From positions 2,418,001-2,482,000 of the forward strand of contig JAWKNO010000002.1 of the NCBI GenBank assembly GCA_041391665.1: a stretch of 64,000 bases of DNA. The letters run 5' to 3'. Positions within the stretch are counted from its first letter, which is position 1; each line of letters begins with the position of its first letter. Shown in pieces: positions 54,221 to 61,671 of the stretch. The notes beneath the pieces were generated by a model, which worked only from the letters and a program-made list of their open reading frames with translations, had not been told where the DNA came from and did no database searches. Made by a program: the position numbers and the translations under genes. The DNA is from Bacteroidia bacterium. Lineage in GTDB: Bacteria > Bacteroidota > Bacteroidia > J057.

Positions 54221-54868
54221 ATGAAATTTTTTATTGATACTGCGAATCTCAACGAAATCCAGGAAGCCAGTCAAATGGGTATTCTCGATGGCGTTACTAC
54301 CAATCCCTCGCTGATGGCGAAAGAGGGAATTACTGATGTAAAAGGCCATTATCTGCGCATTTGCGAAATGGTTGACGGTGATGTGAGCGCGGAAGTAATT
54401 TCTACCGATTATGAAGGCATAATCCGTGAAGGACGTGAGCTGATCAAAATTCACCCCAATATTACGGTGAAAATTCCGATGATTAAAGAAGGGGTAAAAG
54501 CAATTAAAACACTTTCTTCTGAAGGTGTAAAAATCAATACAACGTTGATTTTTAACCCCATTCAGGCTTTGGTCGCTGCCAAAGCGGGAGCAAAATATGT
54601 AAGCCCCTTTATCGGAAGACTCGACGATATTGGCCAGGATGGGATGGAACTGATCCACGATATCCGCCAAATCTTCGACAATTACGATATCGAAACCCAG
54701 ATCCTGGCAGCCAGTGTGCGCCACAACCAGCATCTCCTCGCTTGCGCACTTGCCGGTGCCGACGTGGCGACAATGCCCTTTAGTGTGATCGGTGGGATGA
54801 TCAAACATCCGCTCACGGATAGTGGTCTGGCCAAATTCCTTGCTGACCACGCCAAAAGTAAACAGTAA
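54221..54868 (+). CDS. fsa: fructose-6-phosphate aldolase / transaldolase-like enzyme
   Basis: The protein has 215 residues, the length of the short transaldolase (TalC/FSA) subfamily. FIDTANLNEIQEASQMGILDG and VTTNPSLMAKEG are the first barrel strands. The Schiff-base lysine is Lys84 in NITVKIPM. NTTLIFNPIQALVAAKAGA and SPFIGRLDDIG follow, with KHPLTDSGLAKF at the C-terminus. It either cleaves fructose 6-phosphate or works as transaldolase in the pentose phosphate pathway; Bacteroidota genomes usually rely on this short form as transaldolase. It is divergent from the CHAT gene and monocistronic, with a terminator after it. Confidence 0.92.
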   Translation: MKFFIDTANLNEIQEASQMGILDGVTTNPSLMAKEGITDVKGHYLRICEMVDGDVSAEVISTDYEGIIREGRELIKIHPNITVKIPMIKEGVKAIKTLSSEGVKINTTLIFNPIQALVAAKAGAKYVSPFIGRLDDIGQDGMELIHDIRQIFDNYDIETQILAASVRHNQHLLACALAGADVATMPFSVIGGMIKHPLTDSGLAKFLADHAKSKQ

Positions 54869-54892
54869 GGAACGTTTTCGCCTCTAAATAAG

Positions 54893-54919
54893 AAAGAGAG
54901 ATGCAAGGCATCTCTCTCT
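54893..54919 (+). terminator. terminator-like hairpin after fsa
   Basis: AGAGAGATGC (54895-54904) pairs perfectly with GCATCTCTCT (54908-54917) around a three-base loop, with A-rich and CTT flanks. The T-run is short. The following 259 bases (54920-55178) hold no gene. The only structure I see there is an 8-bp inverted repeat TTTCAATA/TATTGAAA near 55127-55153, just before the next start. Confidence 0.6.
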
Positions 54920-55178
54920 TCAGGCGGCTAAAATTAAGGAGAACTCAATAGCTTTTGCAAGCAAAAGCAAATTGCATTAGGCTGTACTTTTTGTTGAAAA
55001 AGGAACTGGCGTTTATATGCTGTTTGTTTGGTTGATCATAAGAAGAACGGTGACTTTAAGGGAATATTTCAAGTCAACAGACATGTTGAGATTTTTGGTG
55101 AAAATTGACGCCTGAAAAGGGAACTTATTTCAATACTTTCAGTATATATTGAAAGATAGCAACCTTAATATTTTTGCC

Positions 55179-55535
55179 ATGACCCTCACCGTATATACTT
55201 ACCTGATTTACCTGCTGGTTTCCCTGATGCTTACTCATTGGGTTGGCCGGTCGCTGTTTAAAAATGGCCGTGTTTTTCTCATCGAAATCTTCCACGGGAA
55301 TGAAACCCTTGCCGATAGCATCAATCAACTGTTGCTGGTGGGGTTTTATCTGGTCAATATTGGCTATATCAGCTTTACCATGTATGTCGGCATGGAAATC
55401 CGCACCTTTGAGCATCTGATTCAAAAACTTAGCTATAAAATCGGTCTGATTATGATCGTATTGGCTGCCATTCATTTCCTCAATCTTATTGTTCTCTACC
55501 GGATGCGACGCAACCGAACGCATGAAATCGCCTGA
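55179..55535 (+). CDS. small integral membrane protein of unknown function
   Basis: I start at the ATG at 55179 (MTLTVYTYLIYLLVSLMLT); an upstream TTG at 55149 is a poor alternative. The 118-residue product has three hydrophobic helices: about 4-22, about 52-72 and about 92-112. The motif LFKNGRVFLIEIFHGNETLA between helices 1 and 2 is well conserved in similar Bacteroidota proteins as I recall them. No function is known to me. It precedes the CotH-type gene by 84 bases. Confidence 0.7.
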   Translation: MTLTVYTYLIYLLVSLMLTHWVGRSLFKNGRVFLIEIFHGNETLADSINQLLLVGFYLVNIGYISFTMYVGMEIRTFEHLIQKLSYKIGLIMIVLAAIHFLNLIVLYRMRRNRTHEIA

Positions 55536-55619
55536 TAGATACGGTCTGTCCTTTTCATATTTCAGTTGCATACGCATTTGCCTTGTTCATAACTTCCTGT
55601 ATTCTTACCTTTGGGCGTT

Positions 55620-58577
55620 ATGATTCTTCAAAACATAAACCGGAAAACGCCCTCCCGACGTCTGTTCATTATTCTGACGAGCCTGGTTTTACTGTTTTTA
55701 GCAGGCAGTTTTGTGTCCTCCCGTGTAGGTACAACAGATGTTCTGGCAACAGTAAAACCCGAAAAAGGAGTAATATTTTGCGATCTGGAGTCTACCGTTT
55801 CTTCTGATGAGGGAGAAATGCTTGCCGGAGGAGATGCAGTGTTTCAGGGAATTGAAACCCGATCCGATGATATTGCGCGGTCTGGGATTTATTCGGCTAA
55901 ACAAGGGGGCGAGCAGGCGTACGGTCTAAGCTACTACTTTTCTGACGCTCAACCGGGCGATCGTTTTAAAGCATCTGTCTGGCGTCATGGTCCCAAACTC
56001 GCCTATTCCTATCTGACCGTCAGTATCGCTGGTGAAGGTGATCTCAATTTCTATCAGCAGTTGGAAGCGGCTGTAGAAACCGATAAAAACGAATGGGAAA
56101 AGCTCGAACTCATTTTCCAGGTTCCCGAATGGTATAAAGACCAATTGATAAAAGTATATGTCTATACAGCTACAGGAAAGGGTACTTTTGTTTATTTCGA
56201 TGATCTGAGCATCGAAAAATTATCTACCCAGGCTCTTCGGGCGGAGGCTATGGCGTCTGACACTTCTTTCCTGTCGCTTGATCTTGAAATCCCTGAAAAG
56301 GGTATGCAAAAGATCATCGCCAAACGCAAGGAAGCCATCGACAAAGGCATTATTTTTTCTACTGACGATGATTGGGTGAAAGGTGGAATCGGTACTTTCC
56401 CCAAAATACCTGTTTCACTCAGACTTAAAGGTGACTGGATGGACCATTTGAAAACGAATAAATGGTCTTTCCGGATAAAAGTAAAAAGCCCACACGCCTG
56501 GAACCGCCTGCTTACCTTTTCTATTCAACATCCCAAAACCCGCAATTATCTCACCGAATGGGTCTATCACCAGTTCCTCATGCGGGAAGATATCCTTACG
56601 CCCCGGTACGATTTTCTTCATGTGAAAATCAATGATACCTATAAAGGCATTTATGCGTTTGAGGAACATTTTGAAAAACAACTACCTGAGTTTCGTGAGC
56701 GAAGAGAAGGCCCTATCGTGAAGTTTTCGGAAGATGGGGTATGGCTTGCCCGCAAAAGAGGACTGGACAGAAGGGTGATTTCCAATTCCGTAGAAGAGAC
56801 TTTAAACACTTTTGAAGCTGCCAATGTCGAAACGTTTAAAGAGAAAAAAACGCTCGAATCGCCCGTACTTTCTGCTCAATATGATCAGGCCCGTACGCTG
56901 ATGGATCAATACCGGTTTGGCGAAAAGTCCTGTGCAGAAATTTTTGATCTGGACCGCCTCGCAACGTATTATGCCGTTACGGACATTTGCCGCGGTTATC
57001 ACAGTTTGTTCTGGCACAACCAGCGGTTTTACTTCAATCCGGTGATCAGTAAGCTGGAGCCGATTGGTTTTGACGCATTTACTGAAGAAGGCGGATTTGA
57101 ATATTCTCCGCATCCTTTTCTCGGTGCTCAGGTTGCCAACTTAAGTGGTGATCCGGGGGAAGATCTGATTTACAGACCGTTTTTTGATTCTGCATTTATG
57201 GTTCGGTATGTGCGTGCGCTCGACAGGATGACGGAGAATGCCTATATCGAAAACTTTTTTCTCGATATGACTCCCGGTATAGAAGCGCGGGAAAAATTAC
57301 TAAAAACAGATTTTCCCGATTATACTTTTGAGAGCAACATAAAATCATTTGCAGGAAATATCCGGAGTGTTCTGTACCCGTTGGATAATAATTCTGTGAG
57401 GGCTTTTACTGATCAGAAAAATACCCTCAGCGTCACCAATTTTCATATTCTTCCGCTTGTGATTGTGGGGTTTGGGGAAAATAATTCTACAATTAGCGAC
57501 CCGCTGAAATCGCCAGTGTGGCTGAAAACACATAATCCTCATCAGCCACCGGTATTCGGGCAAATTCCACGACCTGCTTCCGGCGCTTCGTATATTTTTT
57601 ACAAATTGCCGGGGCTTGACAAACTGTATTCCAGCCGCATTGTGCCCTGGAATGTATCTGTTGCTGTTATTCCCGCTCAGTTGGTCCAGCCCAAAGATGC
57701 TCCGGTTTCCAATGAAATGTATGAGGTTTTGGGCAATGTGATCCGATTTGTGCCTGGTAACCATATCCTGACTCAGCCGCTCGTTATTCCGGCTGGTTAC
57801 AAAGCCGAAATGTATGGGGGAACACAACTGGATTTTCGCAGTGGTGCGAGGTTCTTGTCTTATTCGCCGGTATATTTTATTGGAGAGGAAGACAATCCGA
57901 TAAAAATTTACTCTTCCGACAAAACCGCCGCAGGATTTACGGTTTTGCAGGCAAATGCGGAATCTCATCTCCGCTATGTGTCTTTCGAAGATTTTAATAC
58001 TCTTCAGGATCACGGCTGGCAGCTTACCGGCGCAGTTACTTTCTACGAATCTGATGTAAAAATCGAGCACTGCGCTTTTCTCGATGCCCATTGTGAAGAT
58101 GCGCTTAATATTGTTCGTTCCCGGTTTCAATTCACGGAATCTGTGATCAATGGCGGCCCTTCAGACGGTTTTGACGCTGATTTTTGTAAAGGAATGATCC
58201 GCAATAGTACAATCAAAAATATGGGCAACGACGGGCTGGATATTTCGGGCAGTGTGGTAGATGTCTACTATTGTATGGTGGAAAAAGTCGGAGACAAAGG
58301 CATCAGCGTCGGCGAAGCCTCTACGTTGATTGTACACGGAGCAGAAATCCGAAATGCTGCCAAAGCTATTGTAGCCAAAGATCTTTCGCAAGCTACCATC
58401 TTGAATGTCAAGCTATTTGACTGCTACACCGGATTTGCAGCTTATCAGAAAAAGCCCGAATACGGTGGGGCATCCATCACTGTCGAAAATTATTCCGCGG
58501 AACGTGTGAAATTAGTGAGCCTGATTGAAAAGGGTTCTACTTTGCTTTTAAAAGATCAAATGGTTGAAGGCATTTAA
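55620..58577 (+). CDS. CotH-kinase-family protein fused to a right-handed beta-helix
   Basis: The start is the ATG at 55620 (MILQNINRKTPSRR), preferred to a TTG three codons earlier. The 985-residue protein has an N-terminal signal anchor (LFIILTSLVLLFLAGSF). A carbohydrate-binding-like beta domain follows (about 45-200; DRFKASVWRHG, GTFVYFDDLSIEKLS). The CotH-like domain (about 230-560) has VSLRLKGDWMDHL, IQHPKTRNYLTEWVYHQF and GIYAFEEHFEKQLPE. After a linker, a C-terminal beta-helix (about 690-985) has SDVKIEHCAFLDAHCEDALN and STIKNMGNDGLDISGSVVD as coils. CotH proteins are atypical kinases that phosphorylate spore-coat or surface proteins. Whether this copy is catalytic is not clear. Its end overlaps the convergent kinase gene by 4 bases. 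Confidence 0.8.
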   Translation: MILQNINRKTPSRRLFIILTSLVLLFLAGSFVSSRVGTTDVLATVKPEKGVIFCDLESTVSSDEGEMLAGGDAVFQGIETRSDDIARSGIYSAKQGGEQAYGLSYYFSDAQPGDRFKASVWRHGPKLAYSYLTVSIAGEGDLNFYQQLEAAVETDKNEWEKLELIFQVPEWYKDQLIKVYVYTATGKGTFVYFDDLSIEKLSTQALRAEAMASDTSFLSLDLEIPEKGMQKIIAKRKEAIDKGIIFSTDDDWVKGGIGTFPKIPVSLRLKGDWMDHLKTNKWSFRIKVKSPHAWNRLLTFSIQHPKTRNYLTEWVYHQFLMREDILTPRYDFLHVKINDTYKGIYAFEEHFEKQLPEFRERREGPIVKFSEDGVWLARKRGLDRRVISNSVEETLNTFEAANVETFKEKKTLESPVLSAQYDQARTLMDQYRFGEKSCAEIFDLDRLATYYAVTDICRGYHSLFWHNQRFYFNPVISKLEPIGFDAFTEEGGFEYSPHPFLGAQVANLSGDPGEDLIYRPFFDSAFMVRYVRALDRMTENAYIENFFLDMTPGIEAREKLLKTDFPDYTFESNIKSFAGNIRSVLYPLDNNSVRAFTDQKNTLSVTNFHILPLVIVGFGENNSTISDPLKSPVWLKTHNPHQPPVFGQIPRPASGASYIFYKLPGLDKLYSSRIVPWNVSVAVIPAQLVQPKDAPVSNEMYEVLGNVIRFVPGNHILTQPLVIPAGYKAEMYGGTQLDFRSGARFLSYSPVYFIGEEDNPIKIYSSDKTAAGFTVLQANAESHLRYVSFEDFNTLQDHGWQLTGAVTFYESDVKIEHCAFLDAHCEDALNIVRSRFQFTESVINGGPSDGFDADFCKGMIRNSTIKNMGNDGLDISGSVVDVYYCMVEKVGDKGISVGEASTLIVHGAEIRNAAKAIVAKDLSQATILNVKLFDCYTGFAAYQKKPEYGGASITVENYSAERVKLVSLIEKGSTLLLKDQMVEGI

Positions 58578-60241
58578 CGCGAGATGTGCAAAGCATTATA
58601 AAAGAATGCCACCATCAGCAAGATAACTGCGGCTGTTCTCACCAAAAACCACAGGTATTTGCTGGCAGACTTGTTCCTTATCAGCAAAGCAGCAAGCACG
58701 ATCCAGGTAAAAATAAATATCCCCGGCAATGCGAAAGCCAGTTCTGATGAACTGGGGCTGTCTGAACCGATATTTGCGCCTGCCAATGCTGCGACTAATG
58801 CCATAAAAACAGAGGTGAACACAATTCCGCCGGTACCCATATTCGGATGATTTTTTTCCATGGCATGTATCCCCGCCAGAATCCCGAAAAGACCAAACGG
58901 TATGATCGAATAGGCTGTCGAAAAGTATTCGTTGTTGTCAAACATGTTGAGGATAATCATACCGGTAATAAATGCGATAAACTCCAGTAATCCCAGGCTC
59001 CCCACCATAAATAACGCGTTGAAAGCACCGGTTATGGGTTTTTGAAATTTTTGATGTAAAACCCGGCCTGCGATAAACATGACAATCCCCCCAAAAAAGA
59101 CGCCGGAAAGCCCCGGCCTGTCCCCAATCAGCATAATATGCATATTCTCGAAAAGGGCTGCAAATAAGATCATGGCCGGAATAATCGAGAGAAACCATAT
59201 CCAGGTCAACGTTCTGAATTTTCGATCCTCTGCTTGTACGGTTACTGTAGGGGCAGTAGTTTTTTCGGCCGGCAGTTGTTCCTGCGATACGGGAGGTATC
59301 GGTTGAGCCTGTAGTTGCGGTTCGGCGGTTCTGGGCGGAATTACAGAAACCAACGGGTTGATCCTTTCTAATGTGGGTTTGGTTTTCTCCGGGGTAACCT
59401 GGGGTTTTTCAAGCAGGCTGAGTAATTCTGCCGATGTACTTACCCGTTTATCAGATTCTCTGTTCAGGCAGACTTCAATCATTTGCCGATAGGGCTGTGG
59501 AATTTCGACGATTTTTTCCGGAACTGGGGCCGCCAGAATATTGCCGATGATTTTGGCATCTGTGGTACCACTTCTCCGGGAGCCAAAAGGCAGTTCGTCC
59601 ATAAACATCTCATAAATCAATACGCCAATCGACCAGAGGTCTGAATTGGTATTGATTTTCTGATCTGCATTGCTTCCCAGCTGTTCTGGCGACATATATT
59701 CAAATGTGCCGATGACATTGGAGAGGGCGGTGGCTTCGCTTCCGACCATTTTGCTGATGCCAAAGTCGCATATTTTGGCTGTGATGATGTCGTGGTCGAT
59801 ATTGAGCAGGATATTGGGTGGTTTGATATCGCGGTGAATCAGCCCGTGGTCGTGAAGATAGCCCAGTCCTTTCAGCGTACCGGTAATAATCTGGCGAATT
59901 TGGGGCTCGGTGGGTTTGGTTTTGATAAAAGCCCGCAGATCACCATTGCGCATATACTCCATGATGCCGATCTGATATTCTACTTCCTCGCCAAAGTTGT
60001 TCACATCTTTGATGATGACTGCATCGTAATACCTGACCAGATTGGGATGGTTGAAGTCAATCACCCGGCTGATTTCCTGCACCAGACTGTATTTGTCCGG
60101 AAGATTGTCTTTCTGCACAATTTTCATTACCACTTCACGGCTCAGCAAGGTGTCCCGTGCCTTAAACACACGGCCAAAACCACCTTTGCCAAGTTCGTCG
60201 GTTTGTGGATCAAATTCATATCTGTCGTTGATTTTTCGCAT
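58574..60241 (-). CDS. membrane Ser/Thr protein kinase (Hanks type)
   Basis: The protein has 555 residues. The N-terminal kinase domain (1-280) is complete: Gly loop GKGGFGRVF (18-26), catalytic Lys40 in VVMKIV, HRDIKPPNILL catalytic loop, DFGIS, GTFEYMSPEQ and DLWSIGVLIYEMF. A Pro/Gln-rich linker follows (about 280-345). Then come about seven hydrophobic helices (about 348-550), an unusual C-terminal membrane half that could tie the kinase to the membrane or sense it. It is the last gene of a three-gene minus-strand operon, 16 bases after the PP2C phosphatase gene, so its phosphorylation state is probably set by these partners. Confidence 0.9.
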   Translation of the reverse strand: MRKINDRYEFDPQTDELGKGGFGRVFKARDTLLSREVVMKIVQKDNLPDKYSLVQEISRVIDFNHPNLVRYYDAVIIKDVNNFGEEVEYQIGIMEYMRNGDLRAFIKTKPTEPQIRQIITGTLKGLGYLHDHGLIHRDIKPPNILLNIDHDIITAKICDFGISKMVGSEATALSNVIGTFEYMSPEQLGSNADQKINTNSDLWSIGVLIYEMFMDELPFGSRRSGTTDAKIIGNILAAPVPEKIVEIPQPYRQMIEVCLNRESDKRVSTSAELLSLLEKPQVTPEKTKPTLERINPLVSVIPPRTAEPQLQAQPIPPVSQEQLPAEKTTAPTVTVQAEDRKFRTLTWIWFLSIIPAMILFAALFENMHIMLIGDRPGLSGVFFGGIVMFIAGRVLHQKFQKPITGAFNALFMVGSLGLLEFIAFITGMIILNMFDNNEYFSTAYSIIPFGLFGILAGIHAMEKNHPNMGTGGIVFTSVFMALVAALAGANIGSDSPSSSELAFALPGIFIFTWIVLAALLIRNKSASKYLWFLVRTAAVILLMVAFFYNALHISR

Positions 60242-60257
60242 AGGACCAGGGGGCTAA

Positions 60258-61670
60258 CTATTCACAAGATTTTACCAATTTTTCTTTTTCGCTCAGGATT
60301 TTGAGCGCGTTTTTGTCGTCGGCAGCTTTTGTTTTGGCCAACCGGAGATATCTTTTCACTTCGGGGCAATTGTTTTTACCAAACTCAGTTTCCATCTCAG
60401 CTACGATCAGACTTACTTGTTCTTTAGGGTTGAGCGAGTTCTCTTTTTGTTTAATGGCATTGCCGATTGAAGTATATTTTGCTTCAATCTGGTCATTTTT
60501 TCGGTTAGTTTCAATAAAATCAGTGAGGGCAGATGCTGTATTTAGCATGCTGATATAGTCTTTGGACTGGAGAACAGCTTCTGTACGTCCCACGAGGTCT
60601 TCTATTTTTTCCTTTTCAATGGATATAATATTCCGAATAGAATCCGATCTGTTAGCTGCTTTTTTAAGAATCGCTTCTTCGGGAGGTGGGGCAAGTCGTT
60701 TCAGGGAATCATACCATACAAGCGCTTTTTCAAACTGCTGGATACGGATCACAGAATCTGCTTTTGCGAGGATTTCCGGTGCGGGGTCGCGAGAAGGTTT
60801 TCCTTTTCTGGACATAAAAAAAGCAGCAAACAGGATCATCGCCCCTATTGCTATCCACGCAAATTTTTTGATCTGACTGGTTTTGGGTTTTTCCGAAACT
60901 ACCGCTGTTTCTGCTTCTGTAGATTGTATCTGTATCACATAACACGAAAAATTATCTTTTGTATTGCCCTGCGATCTCGCTTTGATTCGCCCGATCATTT
61001 GATCCGGTTTTATGCCTGAACCAAACAGTTCGCTGAGCCGCGCGTCATTCCATTGTTCGGTAATGCCGTCGCTGCAAAGGAAAAATATATCGCCAGGCTG
61101 AACATCGGAAAGGCGACGGATCTCCATATCCGTCGCGTCTCCGCCACTTCCTTTGACTGCGCGGAGAATGACATTTTTGCGAGGGTGATGTTCCGCTTCT
61201 TCTTCTGTAATTTTCCCCTGCTTCACAAGCTCTGCTACCAGGGAGTGATCGCGGCTTTTAAACAGGCATTTCCCCCCACGAAATTGATAGATACGGCTAT
61301 CACCTACCCATCCGACGATAGCGCCCTCCTCATCCAGGCAGAGAGCAGTAAGCGTTGTTGCCATATTCTGGCATTCAGGATGTTGGGAAAGATGCCAACT
61401 CATTTCCGCTTCGGTTTGCCGGAGCGCGCGGATGAGATAACCTTCTGAGATCGGCTCACCGGGTGGATTTTGCGCAAAAAAGCGAGAAAACCCTTCCACC
61501 ACCATTCGGGATGCGACTTCCCCTTTATTTGCGCCGCCTACACCATCGCATACCAAAAACAAGCGGTCTGCAGTTGTACTTTGGTCTGAAGCGGGAAAAA
61601 TTGCATCTTCATTTTGGGCTCTTCCACCAATTTCGTTGAGTCCTTGTGGCTGGGAAATCTGTATTTTCAT
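60258..61670 (-). CDS. PP2C-family Ser/Thr phosphatase with membrane helix and coiled-coil tail
   Basis: The protein has 470 residues. The PP2C domain (about 1-250) shows metal-binding and catalytic motifs in order: GRAQNEDAIF, LVCDGVGGANKGEVAS, GWVGDSRIYQF, DHSLVAELVKQGKI, FLCSDGITE and DNFSCYVI. A linker leads to one membrane helix (FAWIAIGAMILFAAFFM, about 268-285) and a periplasmic helical region of about 180 residues (TPR-like, Lys/Glu-rich). The gene starts one base after the stop of the kinase-COR-CHAT gene and is followed by a membrane kinase. Kinase, phosphatase and kinase thus form one regulatory unit. Confidence 0.9.
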   Translation of the reverse strand: MKIQISQPQGLNEIGGRAQNEDAIFPASDQSTTADRLFLVCDGVGGANKGEVASRMVVEGFSRFFAQNPPGEPISEGYLIRALRQTEAEMSWHLSQHPECQNMATTLTALCLDEEGAIVGWVGDSRIYQFRGGKCLFKSRDHSLVAELVKQGKITEEEAEHHPRKNVILRAVKGSGGDATDMEIRRLSDVQPGDIFFLCSDGITEQWNDARLSELFGSGIKPDQMIGRIKARSQGNTKDNFSCYVIQIQSTEAETAVVSEKPKTSQIKKFAWIAIGAMILFAAFFMSRKGKPSRDPAPEILAKADSVIRIQQFEKALVWYDSLKRLAPPPEEAILKKAANRSDSIRNIISIEKEKIEDLVGRTEAVLQSKDYISMLNTASALTDFIETNRKNDQIEAKYTSIGNAIKQKENSLNPKEQVSLIVAEMETEFGKNNCPEVKRYLRLAKTKAADDKNALKILSEKEKLVKSCE

Positions 61671-61671
61671 A

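Noticed and set aside
54920..55178. tRNA or small RNA gene in the gap after fsa
   Set aside because: No cloverleaf or T-loop GTTCRANNC pattern. Only an 8-bp inverted repeat is present.
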